DNA of 51,433 nt from Microcaldota archaeon (GCA_016188965.1 JACPGT010000017.1:1-51433), one strand, 5' to 3'; counted from the stretch's first letter, positions 1 to 8,011 are shown. Program-made: numbers and translations. The notes: generated from the sequence alone by a model not told the origin.

Positions 1-148
1 ACGCAACATCCGGGCCGGCCGAAGGCCGGCCCACGCGCCGCTGGACACATCACGAAAAACAAACAAAAAGAACGGTGCTTTTAGCTCCGATTCATCTGCG
101 GGCTAAAGCCCGCAGTATTCTCGGCTCTAAACCCATAAAAAAAAAGAA
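1..148. other. Gene-free edge region with two hairpins
   Basis: No gene is visible. Two perfect palindromes are: a 9-bp GC-only stem with a GAA loop at 12-32, and an 8-bp stem with a TAAA loop at 95-114. They lie just beyond the 3' end of the minus-strand tRNA-Gln. A run of A on this strand at 137-145 (T on the tRNA strand) follows the tRNA 3' end and could end its transcription. Confidence 0.4.
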
Positions 149-221
149 TAGCCCCGAGCGGATTCGAACCGCTGTCCACAGCTCCAAAGGCTGCTATCCT
201 TGACCACTAGACGACGGGGCT
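149..221 (-). tRNA. tRNA-Gln (anticodon TTG)
   Basis: A 73-nt cloverleaf reads on the minus strand. The acceptor stem AGCCCCG pairs with CGGGGCT, and the discriminator base is A. The anticodon stem GCAGC/GCTGT closes loop CTTTGGA, giving anticodon TTG. The T loop is TTCGAAT with stem GCGG/CCGC. The CCA end is not encoded, as is common in archaea. No intron is seen. Archaea generally charge this tRNA with Glu and amidate it (GatDE); no amidotransferase gene is in the window. Confidence 0.93.
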
Positions 222-260
222 ATGCAAGCAAAGAGAACAACACGGTGACCGCAAACGGAT

Positions 261-824
261 TTAAGGATGTCGAAACGCCCGGGTGCGGCGCGTTTTCTTT
301 TTCCAGCGCGCATGAACCGTCACGGCGCGTGCCGACACCGAAGAAAACGCAGTCCACCACAAAGCCAGCACGATGCCGGCATCCAGCATCCACAAACCGA
401 TGTGAAACGCATCCTGCACGGCTTGACCCAGCGTGCCGCCGGCGTACAGGACAGCGAAAAGACGCACGAGATTCCAGAAAAAAAGCGCCGGCGCGAAGAC
501 GCAAAAGTGCCGCCAGGGCCTTTTGACCGGAGTAGACCACAAAAGCGCCCCCAGCAGCATGACCATGACCAAGCCGCTGCAGTCGGGAACGATTTGGAAC
601 CACGCCGAATTGGACGACAACACGGAGCCGATGCGCACCGACGTGACGCCCGCGGCCTGAAGCAACGCCGATTCGACCGCCGCAATGACGTCCAATAGCA
701 GGGAAAGCGGAACGACATGCAGCAACGCGTACGGCACGCCGAAGAAAAAAGCGAAACGCAACGCGAAGCCGGAAAACGCCGACTTGTGAGGAAAGAGGGA
801 CGAAAACGATTTTTTGGCCGCCAT
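261..824 (-). CDS. Archaeosortase/exosortase-family transpeptidase
   Basis: A 187-aa multi-span membrane protein. The family's catalytic triad is visible in order: Cys82 in DCSG, Arg121 in FFWNLVR, and His141 in AFHIG. The hydrophobic segments between them match the exosortase fold. Members cleave C-terminal sorting tripartite signals (PEP/PGF-CTERM-like) outside the membrane and attach the protein to lipid. The start is the ATG at 824 because the reading upstream of it loses the hydrophobic pattern. The tail is basic (KKKTRR). carS lies 52 bp upstream on the same strand, so the two may be co-transcribed, linking lipid synthesis to lipid anchoring. No obvious PGF-type substrate was found here. 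Confidence 0.8.
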   Translation of the reverse strand: MAAKKSFSSLFPHKSAFSGFALRFAFFFGVPYALLHVVPLSLLLDVIAAVESALLQAAGVTSVRIGSVLSSNSAWFQIVPDCSGLVMVMLLGALLWSTPVKRPWRHFCVFAPALFFWNLVRLFAVLYAGGTLGQAVQDAFHIGLWMLDAGIVLALWWTAFSSVSARAVTVHARWKKKTRRTRAFRHP

Positions 825-876
825 GATACCCGGTAGCACAACGGCGCCGCCGCTTTTTTTTCCTTCGGTTCGACGC

Positions 877-1404
877 CTACCAGGGAACTTTTTTGAGGCC
901 GGCACAGAACGCGACGAAATTGACGGCACGGTGGATCAGCACGGTGAAAGCAAGCAGGAACGCCAAGCCCCACCACCCGATGGGTCCAGCCAAGACGGGA
1001 AACGCCAGGATGGCTAATGCTAACGCGACCAACACGAAAGGCACCTGGTCCAAGAAACGGATTTTGCCGCCGGGTGGGACATGCAAGCGCCGTTTGAGGA
1101 AACTGCCCGCCAAGTCGCCGGACATGGCGCCGAAAGCCAACAGGAAAGACAACCCGGCTTTTTCCTCGAAATGCAGCAACGGCAAAGCCTGGGGCCAGTA
1201 CCAAGCCAGGAGGATTCCGAACAGCGTACCCGCGGCCGTGCCGGCCACGAAGCCTCGAAAAGTCTTGCCAGGTCCGAACCACCGGTTGCCGTCGTCATGT
1301 CTCTGGCCCAAATCAATGGGCGTACGGCCCGGAATCAGCACCGGCACGGCGTTGGCCACGTACGCCGGAAGGATGAACAGCAACAGCTGGACGTAGTCCA
1401 TCAT
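877..1404 (-). CDS. carS: CDP-archaeol synthase (CarS, DUF46)
   Basis: A 175-aa integral membrane protein. It should transfer CTP to 2,3-di-O-geranylgeranylglyceryl phosphate, forming the CDP-activated precursor of archaeal phospholipids. Family hallmarks seen are the N-terminal PVLIPGRTPIDLG region, WFGPGKTFRG near residue 47, and GAMSGDLAGSFLKRRLHVP followed by FLDQVPF (residues about 92-123), the CTP-transferase signature. Two ATGs abut at 1404 and 1401. A minus-strand TATA box (GCTATAAGT, centre about 1433) sits 29 nt upstream of 1404, so the message is probably leaderless. Its presence is strong evidence for an archaeal host. Confidence 0.92.
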   Translation of the reverse strand: MMDYVQLLLFILPAYVANAVPVLIPGRTPIDLGQRHDDGNRWFGPGKTFRGFVAGTAAGTLFGILLAWYWPQALPLLHFEEKAGLSFLLAFGAMSGDLAGSFLKRRLHVPPGGKIRFLDQVPFVLVALALAILAFPVLAGPIGWWGLAFLLAFTVLIHRAVNFVAFCAGLKKVPW

Positions 1405-1428
1405 GAAGGACAACGGCTCCCTTGTCAA

Positions 1429-1471
1429 ACTTATAGCTAACGATTCACACCCGCCGGACAAACCAATAAAT
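1429..1471. promoter_or_regulatory. Divergent promoters of carS and sppA
   Basis: The 90-bp gap between the divergent starts holds one TATA box per direction. ACTTATAGC (1429-1437, read GCTATAAGT on the minus strand) serves carS. AATAAAT (1465-1471) serves sppA. Each is centred 27-29 nt from its start codon, the spacing expected for leaderless archaeal transcripts. Confidence 0.6.
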
Positions 1472-1494
1472 CCCCTTCGGCCCCTACAAGGCCC

Positions 1495-2373
1495 ATGGAC
1501 GCACTCAAAATCATCGCCATCCTCTTGGGCCTGGGCGCTCTGTCAGCTTTGGCCATCTGGGCGCTTCAGAGCGTCACGGAATCGACCTGTGTCAGCGTGC
1601 TGCACGTCGACGGACCCATTGGCATCGAATCCCTCGGACCGGGTACGGCCAGTTCACGCGCCATCGCGAACGCCATCGAAGATTTCGACGCCGGATCGTC
1701 CAACGCCTTGTTATTGGAGATCAACAGCCCCGGCGGCTCGGCCGTCGCATCCGCTGAAATCTACGATGCGCTGCGCGCGACGAACAAGACCACGGTCGCC
1801 TACTTAAGCGAAGTCGCGGCATCTGGAGGTTACTACGCTGCCGCCGGCACGGACTGGATCGTGGCCAACCCCAACACCATCACCGGCTCCATCGGCGCCG
1901 TCACCGACCTGATTAATTATGAAGAACTCTTCCAGAAAATCGGCCTCCGCCAGGAAGCCATCAAATCCGGCGCCCTCAAAGACATCGGCGCGCCGTACCG
2001 CAACATGACGGAAACGGAGCGGCAACTCCTACAGGAACTCATCAACGAGACGGCGGCCCGCTTCGTCGCCGACGTGCGCGCCGGCCGCGAAGGCCGCCTC
2101 ACGCCGCAATTCGAAACCCTCTTGGACGCGCGCATCGTCAGCGCCACCGGCGCCCTTGGGGCCGGGCTGGTGGATGAAATCGGCTCGCGCAAAGCCGCCT
2201 TGCAAAAAGCCGCCGAACGCGCCGGCCTGGATCCTCAATACTCCTCCGAATGCGACATCACGCCTGCCTCACCTGCCTTTTCTGACTTGTTCTACGGCAT
2301 CGGCTCAAGCCTCGGACAAGGCTTCATCCGCGGCGTACAGGCGCAAGGCAACGGACTGAAAACCGGAGCCTGA
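1495..2373 (+). CDS. sppA: Signal peptide peptidase SppA (36K type)
   Basis: A 292-aa membrane-anchored serine protease of family S49 that degrades cleaved signal peptides. One N-terminal transmembrane helix (residues 3-24) is followed by a ClpP-like domain. The catalytic dyad is Ser110 (EVAASGGYYAA) and Lys162 (SGALKDIG). The 52-residue gap equals that in Bacillus SppA, which supports an active enzyme. The oxyanion region INSPGG is at 76-81. The ATG lies 27 nt from a TATA box. The next ORF starts 6 nt after the stop, so they look co-transcribed. Confidence 0.9.
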   Translation: MDALKIIAILLGLGALSALAIWALQSVTESTCVSVLHVDGPIGIESLGPGTASSRAIANAIEDFDAGSSNALLLEINSPGGSAVASAEIYDALRATNKTTVAYLSEVAASGGYYAAAGTDWIVANPNTITGSIGAVTDLINYEELFQKIGLRQEAIKSGALKDIGAPYRNMTETERQLLQELINETAARFVADVRAGREGRLTPQFETLLDARIVSATGALGAGLVDEIGSRKAALQKAAERAGLDPQYSSECDITPASPAFSDLFYGIGSSLGQGFIRGVQAQGNGLKTGA

Positions 2374-2379
2374 AAAGCG

Positions 2380-2790
2380 ATGCGTCGGGCCTGGGAGTGG
2401 TTTAGGAACGCCGCCCGCAGTACATGGCATACCATGATGCAGGATGAAGGCTATCGGGCACGGGTTAAGGAACTGCACGAATTCCTCACCCACCCGGAAT
2501 TGGGGCCGTTCCGTCGGGCCTACGTGGGCTTTTTCGCCGACAAAGTCCATCCGGACAACGTAATCCATGTCGATTTCAAGGACGAACGCCGCTTCACCGA
2601 AGCGCTCAAACGCCGCCACGGACAGTCGGAAGAGCAAATCCGCGAAGCCCTCAACAGCATGGAAGGCCTCTTCTTCGAATCCAGCCTGGAACGATACACG
2701 CTATATACCCACCACATCCAAGCCCTGCGCCATGCTGAATACATCCGTATGCAGCTGGAAAAACACGAAAAAGGGAACAACGGTGCCTAA
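2380..2790 (+). CDS. Hypothetical protein, 136 aa
   Basis: Not recognised. It starts 6 nt after the sppA stop codon and has codon use like its neighbours, so it is probably the second gene of that operon. The product is soluble, basic and mainly helical by composition. It is rich in Arg, His and Glu, contains one HVDFKDERRF segment near residue 63, and has a charged C-terminus. No transmembrane segment, signal peptide or cysteine motif is present. Confidence 0.65.
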   Translation: MRRAWEWFRNAARSTWHTMMQDEGYRARVKELHEFLTHPELGPFRRAYVGFFADKVHPDNVIHVDFKDERRFTEALKRRHGQSEEQIREALNSMEGLFFESSLERYTLYTHHIQALRHAEYIRMQLEKHEKGNNGA

Positions 2791-2890
2791 ATGTTTTTAA
2801 GTCCTTGACGCGTTACCGCTTTCCGCGACCGATTTGAAGCAGAACCGGCCTTGCGCAAAAACCCCCCGAAAAAAGCGAGGTGCCCCGTTT

Positions 2891-3079
2891 ATGACCGTAG
2901 TTGGTGACGACATCATCCAGAATTGCCGCGCATGCTTCCAGGAAGGCTTCGGCATGAAACTGAACCGCACCCATTCCGGCGTCTACGTCTGCGCACACAA
3001 CCCCGAACACAAATACATCATCAAAGACGGATTCATGGCCAAGCCGGACAAACAGCTAAACCCGCCGTACCGCCTCTAG
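2891..3079 (+). CDS. Small zinc-binding-like protein, 62 aa
   Basis: A short protein with a CRAC knuckle at residues 12-15 and a second C-x-H pair (VCAHNPEH) about 20 residues later, a plausible Zn site. The start is the ATG at 2891 because a consensus Shine-Dalgarno GAGGTG (2877-2882) sits 8 nt before it. An in-frame TTG at 2834 would add a Lys/Arg-rich extension and is less likely. A TATA-like TTTTTAAG near 2794 would give a leader of about 65-70 nt, consistent with use of an SD. The function is unknown; nucleic-acid binding is only a guess. Confidence 0.6.
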   Translation: MTVVGDDIIQNCRACFQEGFGMKLNRTHSGVYVCAHNPEHKYIIKDGFMAKPDKQLNPPYRL

Positions 3080-3095
3080 CGGCCGGTCAGAGTTA

Positions 3096-3186
3096 TAGCA
3101 ATCCACGAAAATAACCCGACAAATTAGTCGTGGATTGCTATCTAGCAAACGGCGCGAAAGTCTCGGAAGACTTTCGCGGTTTGCTA
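3096..3186. repeat. Paired-hairpin repeat, copy 1 (BIME-like)
   Basis: Two hairpins are separated by 2 nt. Hairpin A (3096-3140) has a perfect 13-bp stem TAGCAATCCACGA/TCGTGGATTGCTA. Hairpin B (3143-3186) has an 18-bp stem with a 2-nt bulge, starting TAGCAAAC and ending GTTTGCTA. The same layout recurs at 44963-45053, with related stem and loop sequence (CCCGAC in the A loop). A half-copy lies at 51282-51294. The repeat is intergenic, downstream of the small zinc protein and upstream of the next promoter. Confidence 0.8.
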
Positions 3187-3251
3187 TAAGCCCCGTAGTG
3201 CGGAAAAACCATTTCGTTTAAAAGCCGCTGTTGGCACAACCTGTTTTCCCA

Positions 3252-3812
3252 ATGGCTATGAAACAGTTCAACGGTGACGTGTCGGAGGAAGACCTCGAAA
3301 GCCTATTCGAAGAATCCAGCCGCCACGGCGCCATCCTGGCCACGCTGTACTTCGACGCCCACGGCCCGTCGCGCGAAGGCATCGAAAACTCGCTAATCGA
3401 CTTCGTCGGCCGCCTCACGAAAGAACGCGGCGTGCTGTACTGCAAAGGCGAAATCGACCCGGCCCTCGAGCGCGAAGAAAGCTCGCAAGACGGCCTGGCC
3501 AAGCACTTGACGTATTCCTGCAGCACCCGCGTACGCCTCTTGAGCGAAGACTTCTCCACCTTACTCAACTTGTGCCTCAAATACGGACCCCTGGCGGCCG
3601 AAATCGAGCTGCCGCACGAAATACGCCTGTCCTTGGAAGAAGCGCAGAGCCTGCTTCTGGACGCGTCGCAAAGCACGCAAGACTACGTCCAATACATCAT
3701 GTCCAAAACCATGAAGGAAGACGAAAAGCTCAAACTCCAGGAGCACCTGCGCCGACGGGCCGAAATGGCCGAACAAATCAAGAAACGCGCGCAGGAAAAG
3801 CCCGACGAATAA
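3252..3812 (+). CDS. Hypothetical protein, 186 aa
   Basis: Not recognised. The ATG at 3252 is chosen because a TATA box (TTTAAAAG, 3217-3224) lies 31 nt upstream; an in-frame TTG at 3231 would fall before the expected transcript start. The product is acidic, soluble and strongly helical. Its C-terminal third (from about LSLEEAQSLLLDASQST) looks like a long amphipathic helix ending in a Lys/Arg/Glu-rich coiled-coil-like tail. It ends 115 bp before the Suf regulator gene, which has its own promoter. Confidence 0.7.
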   Translation: MAMKQFNGDVSEEDLESLFEESSRHGAILATLYFDAHGPSREGIENSLIDFVGRLTKERGVLYCKGEIDPALEREESSQDGLAKHLTYSCSTRVRLLSEDFSTLLNLCLKYGPLAAEIELPHEIRLSLEEAQSLLLDASQSTQDYVQYIMSKTMKEDEKLKLQEHLRRRAEMAEQIKKRAQEKPDE

Positions 3813-3855
3813 AAAACCCTGTTTTTCACTTCATCCCACAACTCCCAAAAGCAGG

Positions 3856-3882
3856 ATTAAAAACAGAGTTAACCATCGTTAA
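3856..3882 (+). promoter_or_regulatory. suf operon promoter with palindromic operator candidate
   Basis: A TATA element ATTAAAAA (3856-3863) predicts transcription from about 3886. A perfect palindrome TTAAC-CATC-GTTAA (3869-3882) lies between the TATA box and that start, where a bound repressor would block RNA polymerase. The first gene downstream encodes an HTH regulator, so autoregulation is the simplest reading. This is inference from position and symmetry only. Confidence 0.5.
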
Positions 3883-3926
3883 GTAGGTGGTTTTGGGAAA
3901 CACCGGCCGCCCGAGCGAAACCCATC

Positions 3927-4319
3927 ATGGCAGTACCCCTCAAATCCGAACCCATGGCCATGCTGCCGCAGGAAATCGAAGTATGGTACGTCCTGCCCGC
4001 ATTGCGCTGCGAGATGGCCAAGGCGTTGCTTTGCGAAGGCCTCAGCCAAAAGCACGTCGCCCGCATCCTCGGCGTAACGGAAGCGGCCGTATCGCAATAC
4101 GTTCACTCCAAACGGGCGCAGAACGTCACCTTTTCCGACGGCTTCAAAGCCAAGATCAAAGCCGCCTGCCAAGGCATCACCGCCGGCAAACAGACCAGCT
4201 ACGAAGCCGTCCAATACCTCGTGCGCGACTTCAAGGAATCCAAGCAATTGTGCGACCTGCACCACAGCCTGGAAGGCGTGCCCAACGACTGCACCATCTG
4301 CCTGTCCGGAACCAAGTGA
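3927..4319 (+). CDS. XRE-type HTH regulator with C-terminal Cys cluster (putative Suf regulator)
   Basis: A 130-aa protein of the archaeal COG2522-like type. After PQEIEVWYVLPALRCEMAKAL comes a helix-turn-helix, LSQKHVARILGVTEAAVSQYV (residues about 39-59). The C-terminal region holds Cys and His residues (LCDLHH then CTIC) that could bind a metal or Fe-S cluster. Its stop is 6 nt before sufC, so it is the first gene of the operon. I infer that it senses Fe-S or redox state and controls suf expression. Internal ATGs at 3954 and 3960 are possible alternative starts. Confidence 0.78.
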   Translation: MAVPLKSEPMAMLPQEIEVWYVLPALRCEMAKALLCEGLSQKHVARILGVTEAAVSQYVHSKRAQNVTFSDGFKAKIKAACQGITAGKQTSYEAVQYLVRDFKESKQLCDLHHSLEGVPNDCTICLSGTK

Positions 4320-4325
4320 ACCCAC

Positions 4326-5159
4326 ATGGCCATTTCGCTCAACGCCCACCAAGACACCCTGGAAGTCCGCAACCTACATGCTAGCGTGGAAAACAAAAAG
4401 GTCCTCAACGGAGTCAGCCTTACCTTGCGCTCCAGCGAAGTGCACGCCCTGATGGGGCCCAACGGCTCGGGAAAAACCACGCTGTCAGCCGTCATCGCGG
4501 GCCATCCCAAATACGTCGTGGAAAAAGGCGACATCTTGTTGAACGGCGAATCCATCCTCAATTGGACACCGGAAAAGCGGGCGCAAGCCGGCCTGTTCTT
4601 GGCATTCCAATACCCGGCCGAAGTGCCCGGCGTATCGGTTTCCAACTTCTTGCGCACCGCCTACAACCAATTGCAGCCCAAAGAGCGCCAAATGCCCGTG
4701 TTCAAGTTCGCGGCTATGCTGGATGAGAAGATGAAGGACCTCCAGATGCCCAGCGCGTTTGCCGAACGCTACCTGAACGACGGTTTCTCCGGCGGCGAGA
4801 AGAAACGCTGCGAAATCCTGCAAATGTCCATCCTGAGTCCGAAAATCGCCTTGATGGACGAAACGGATTCAGGATTGGACATCGACGCCTTGCGCGTGGT
4901 GGCCGAAGGCACGAACCAACTGATCCGACGCACGGGCCTGGGCGTCCTGCTGGTTACGCACTACCCCCGCATCCTGCACTACGTCAAACCAGATTTCGTT
5001 CACTTGTTCGTACAAGGAAGAATCGTGAAAACCGGCGGCATGGACTTAGCCGAAGAGCTGGAAAAGACGGGTTACGGCCAGCTGGAAGCCCCGGTAGCGG
5101 ACGCGCCAGAGCCGGCCGAAAAAGCGGCCAAGAAGACGAAAGCCAAACAGCCGGCTTGA
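4326..5159 (+). CDS. sufC: Fe-S assembly ATPase SufC
   Basis: A 277-aa ABC-type ATPase of the SufBC2D scaffold. It has Walker A GPNGSGKT (44-51), signature FSGGEKK (154-160), Walker B IALMDE (174-179) and the H-loop in LLVTHYPRI. The FLAFQYPAEVPGVS stretch (91-104) is typical of SufC. The protein is cytosolic and powers conformational change of SufB and SufD during cluster assembly. It is longer than usual by a C-terminal Ala/Lys/Glu tail (about residues 257-277). The same Lys/Ala-rich coding-like pattern continues beyond the stop in the same frame. Confidence 0.95.
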   Translation: MAISLNAHQDTLEVRNLHASVENKKVLNGVSLTLRSSEVHALMGPNGSGKTTLSAVIAGHPKYVVEKGDILLNGESILNWTPEKRAQAGLFLAFQYPAEVPGVSVSNFLRTAYNQLQPKERQMPVFKFAAMLDEKMKDLQMPSAFAERYLNDGFSGGEKKRCEILQMSILSPKIALMDETDSGLDIDALRVVAEGTNQLIRRTGLGVLLVTHYPRILHYVKPDFVHLFVQGRIVKTGGMDLAEELEKTGYGQLEAPVADAPEPAEKAAKKTKAKQPA

Positions 5160-5289
5160 AGCAAGAAAAGCAAAACGGCAAAAAAACAAGCCGCTTGAAA
5201 AAAAGAAAAAACGGCTATCAAAAAAGCAACCCGAAAAAAAGTAAACATCCAAAACTGCAATCAAATCCCGAAAAGAAGGCGAACCCTTA

Positions 5290-7860
5290 GTGGAAAACGT
5301 CCAACTCAAAAAGCAACTGGCCGGCGAGTACCCGTTCGGCTTCCACGACGACGTCAAAAACGTATACGAATTCAAAAAAGGACTGGACGAAGACGTCGTG
5401 CGCAAGATCTCGAAGATCAAGAACGAGCCGGAATGGATGCTGACACGCCGCCTGGACGCGCTCAAGATATTCCAAAGCAAACCCACGCCCACATGGGGAG
5501 CCGACTTATCCCACATCGACTTCGACGACATCATCTACTACGTCCGGCCCACCGACAAGCCCGCACGCTCGTGGGACGACGTACCGGAAAAGATGAAGCA
5601 GACCTTCGAAAAACTCGGCATCCCGGAAGCGGAACGCAAGTTCCTCGCCGGCGCCGGAGCGCAGTACGACAGCGAATCCGTATACCACAAGCTCCGCGAA
5701 GACTTGGAAAAACAAGGCGTCGTCTTTTTGGACATGGACTCCGGCCTGCGCGAACACGAAGACATCGTCAAAAAGTACTTCGGCTCCGTCATCCCCTCTT
5801 CGGACAACAAGTTCGCCGCACTCAATACGGCCGTCTGGTCCGGCGGCTCGTTTTTGTACGTGCCCAAGGGCGTGCACGTCGAAGTGCCGCTGCAGGCGTA
5901 CTTCCGCATCAACACCAAGAACATGGGCCAATTCGAACGCACGCTCATCATCGCCGAACCCGGCAGTTCCGTACACTATCTGGAAGGTTGCTTTACAGCA
6001 GGCACGCCAATTCAAACGATCGAAGGCACTAAGCCCATTGAAAACGTAACGGCGGATGATCACGTGTTCACACACAAGAACCGCTTCCGGAAAGTCAAAC
6101 GCACGCAGGTCCGTCCCTACAGCGGCAAACTATACAAAATCACCTATTTCGGCGATTCGACGCAGCAAATCGAGGCTACCAATGAACATCCGTTTTGGGC
6201 CGTGCGACGTAAGAAATCCGAATATACCAATACGGAATGGAAACCGGAGTGGGTCGCCGCCGAGAAATTGGACCCGCACGATTACCTCGGCATACCGATC
6301 AATCGCGAAGTCCGGACCGAAGAGTACCGAAGCTTCATTGTCAAGGCCTACAACGCCAAAAAGCGCAATTTTGAGCCCAAACATATCGTACTGAAAACGG
6401 ATATGGACTTCTTCCGCCTGATTGGCTATTATTTGGCTGAAGGAACCGTCACGGGCGACCACTACGTTCACTTCACATTCAACGTCAAGGAACGCGAATA
6501 CATCGAAGATGTCAAAGCGCTCTGCGAAAAGTACCTCGGCAAAAAGCCACTGGAAATGGCCGAATACAACCACGGCATCAGCCTGATCCTTTGTTCGACC
6601 GACGCGGCACGCGTCTTTTCCAAACAATTCGGCAAACACGCGGCCTACAAACGGGTGCCGCATTGGGTCATGGAAGAAGCGCCAGAAAAGCAGGCGAAAT
6701 TGGTCAAAGGATTTTGGCGCGGGGACGGCAACTACCTCTCCGCGAGATACAGCTCCGGATTCAAGAACGTATTCCGGATGAACACGATTTCCGAGAAATT
6801 GGCACGCCAAATCCGCGACATGCTGCTGCGCAACGATATCCTGGCCGGGCTCAACCGGTGGAAACGCACCGGAAACCGAAAAGACGCATACGCAGTTCAT
6901 ATCGGCGGAAAGTACGTGGACGATTTTTCGAAAATGGTCGGAACCAATGAAGAAGTCGCCAATGAACCGGGCGTAAAAGCCTTGATGTTCAATCGTCAAG
7001 GAACCCGCGCATCTTTCGGCCAGATCGTCGGAAACTATGCGTTTGTCCCCATCCGCTCGATTGAAACCCGCGAAGTCGAAAACAGCTCGGTCTATAATTT
7101 CAGCGTAGATGAAGACGAGTCCTACGTCGCAGGGGGGGTGGCCGTACACAATTGCAGCAGCCCAACCTACACTTCGGATTCCCTGCATTCCGCCGTGGTT
7201 GAAATCATCGCCCTGGAAGGAAGCCGAGTGCAGTACACCACCATCCAAAACTGGTACAGCGACGTGTACAACCTCGTGACCAAGCGCGCCAAGGCCTACA
7301 AGGACGCCACCATGTTCTGGCTGGATGGCAACATCGGAAGCAAAGTCACCATGAAGTACCCCTCGGTACTGCTGATGGAGCCCGGCGCGCGCGGCGAAGT
7401 CGTCTCCGTCGCACTGGCAGGCAAAGGCCAGCACCAAGACGCCGGCGCCAAGATCTTCCACTTGGCCTCGAACACGTCGTCACTCATCACGTCCAAGTCC
7501 ATCAGCAAAGACGGCGGCCGCACGACCTATCGCGGAAAAGTCTACGTCTCGCCCACTGCCACAAACGTCAAAAGCAATGTGGAGTGCGACGCGCTGATTC
7601 TGGATGAGAAAAGCGCGTCGGATACCGTGCCATACATGGAAATCCAGAGCGATGACGTGTCCATCTCGCATGAGGCATCGGTCAGCAAACTGGACTCGGA
7701 AAAACTATTCTACCTGCAGAGCCGCGGCCTGTCCGAGGAAAAAGCCAAGCAGCTGCTCGTCCAGGGCTTCATCGAACCGTTCGTCAAGAAACTACCCATG
7801 GAATACGCGGTAGAGCTCAACCGCCTCGTCGACATGGAAATGGAAGGATCCGTCGGATGA
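5290..7860 (+). CDS. sufB: Fe-S scaffold SufB interrupted by an intein
   Basis: An 856-aa precursor. Residues 1-233 and 622-856 join to a 468-aa SufB, a normal length. SufB is the scaffold on which SufC/SufD and the sulfur donor build [Fe-S] clusters. The intein splits the conserved VHYLEG/C motif. The C-extein resumes with Cys and contains the typical LQSRGLSEEKAKQLLVQGF C-terminal helix. The start is the GTG at 5290; the preceding 130 bp after sufC is A-rich, with a weak AAGGCG about 10 nt upstream. The coding end ATGGAAGGATCCGTCGG is repeated 155 bp downstream beyond a hairpin cassette. Confidence 0.95.
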   Translation: MENVQLKKQLAGEYPFGFHDDVKNVYEFKKGLDEDVVRKISKIKNEPEWMLTRRLDALKIFQSKPTPTWGADLSHIDFDDIIYYVRPTDKPARSWDDVPEKMKQTFEKLGIPEAERKFLAGAGAQYDSESVYHKLREDLEKQGVVFLDMDSGLREHEDIVKKYFGSVIPSSDNKFAALNTAVWSGGSFLYVPKGVHVEVPLQAYFRINTKNMGQFERTLIIAEPGSSVHYLEGCFTAGTPIQTIEGTKPIENVTADDHVFTHKNRFRKVKRTQVRPYSGKLYKITYFGDSTQQIEATNEHPFWAVRRKKSEYTNTEWKPEWVAAEKLDPHDYLGIPINREVRTEEYRSFIVKAYNAKKRNFEPKHIVLKTDMDFFRLIGYYLAEGTVTGDHYVHFTFNVKEREYIEDVKALCEKYLGKKPLEMAEYNHGISLILCSTDAARVFSKQFGKHAAYKRVPHWVMEEAPEKQAKLVKGFWRGDGNYLSARYSSGFKNVFRMNTISEKLARQIRDMLLRNDILAGLNRWKRTGNRKDAYAVHIGGKYVDDFSKMVGTNEEVANEPGVKALMFNRQGTRASFGQIVGNYAFVPIRSIETREVENSSVYNFSVDEDESYVAGGVAVHNCSSPTYTSDSLHSAVVEIIALEGSRVQYTTIQNWYSDVYNLVTKRAKAYKDATMFWLDGNIGSKVTMKYPSVLLMEPGARGEVVSVALAGKGQHQDAGAKIFHLASNTSSLITSKSISKDGGRTTYRGKVYVSPTATNVKSNVECDALILDEKSASDTVPYMEIQSDDVSISHEASVSKLDSEKLFYLQSRGLSEEKAKQLLVQGFIEPFVKKLPMEYAVELNRLVDMEMEGSVG
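5989..7152 (+). other. SufB intein with LAGLIDADG homing endonuclease (388 aa)
   Basis: The first residue is Cys (CFTAGTPIQT, block A), the last is Asn (VAVHN) and the +1 residue is Cys, a standard class 1 intein. Block B ATNEHPFW carries the conserved His. Block F is SVYNFSVDEDESYVAGG. The middle has two dodecapeptide motifs, LIGYYLAEG and VKGFWRGDG, with intact acidic residues, so the homing endonuclease may be active. The penultimate residue is His, as usual for C-terminal cleavage. Its codons look more A/T-tolerant than those of the host gene, which suggests separate ancestry. Confidence 0.93.
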
Positions 7861-8011
7861 CGCCAAAGACACCTCGCGTAGAAGGGGGTGGGCCCCACAC
7901 AATTCGCTTTGCGAATTGTGGGAGCGTCGCAATTCTGAAAGAATTGCGTCGGACCGGCGAGGGGGAAAGCTTTCCCCCTTGGCGGGCATGCGAGATGGAA
8001 GGATCCGTCGG
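7840..8011. repeat. Hairpin cassette 1 flanked by 17-bp direct repeats
   Basis: The sequence ATGGAAGGATCCGTCGG occurs at 7840-7856 (end of sufB) and again at 7995-8011. The 138 bp between copies holds three hairpins: 7898-7920 (10-bp stem, TTT loop), 7928-7948 (8-bp stem) and 7961-7978 (perfect 18-nt palindrome). The near-inverted ends CGCCAAAG and CTTGGCG lie just inside. The layout resembles an inserted element with target duplication. A second cassette built the same way lies before sufU; both contain GGAGCGTC beside the first hairpin. Confidence 0.7.

Noticed and set aside
261-1316. Several long ORFs on both strands overlapping the archaeosortase and carS genes
   Set aside because: They lack family motifs and are Arg/Pro/Ser-rich, as expected for shadow frames in GC-rich DNA; the two membrane proteins explain the region.
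3096-3186. Paired hairpins as simple transcription terminators
   Set aside because: They have no T-run after the stems, share sequence with distant copies and covary, which fits a repeat family better.
5100-5289. TGA read as an amino acid (recoding) after sufC
   Set aside because: Many genes here end in TGA with the next gene starting at once (ATGA overlaps), so TGA is a normal stop.
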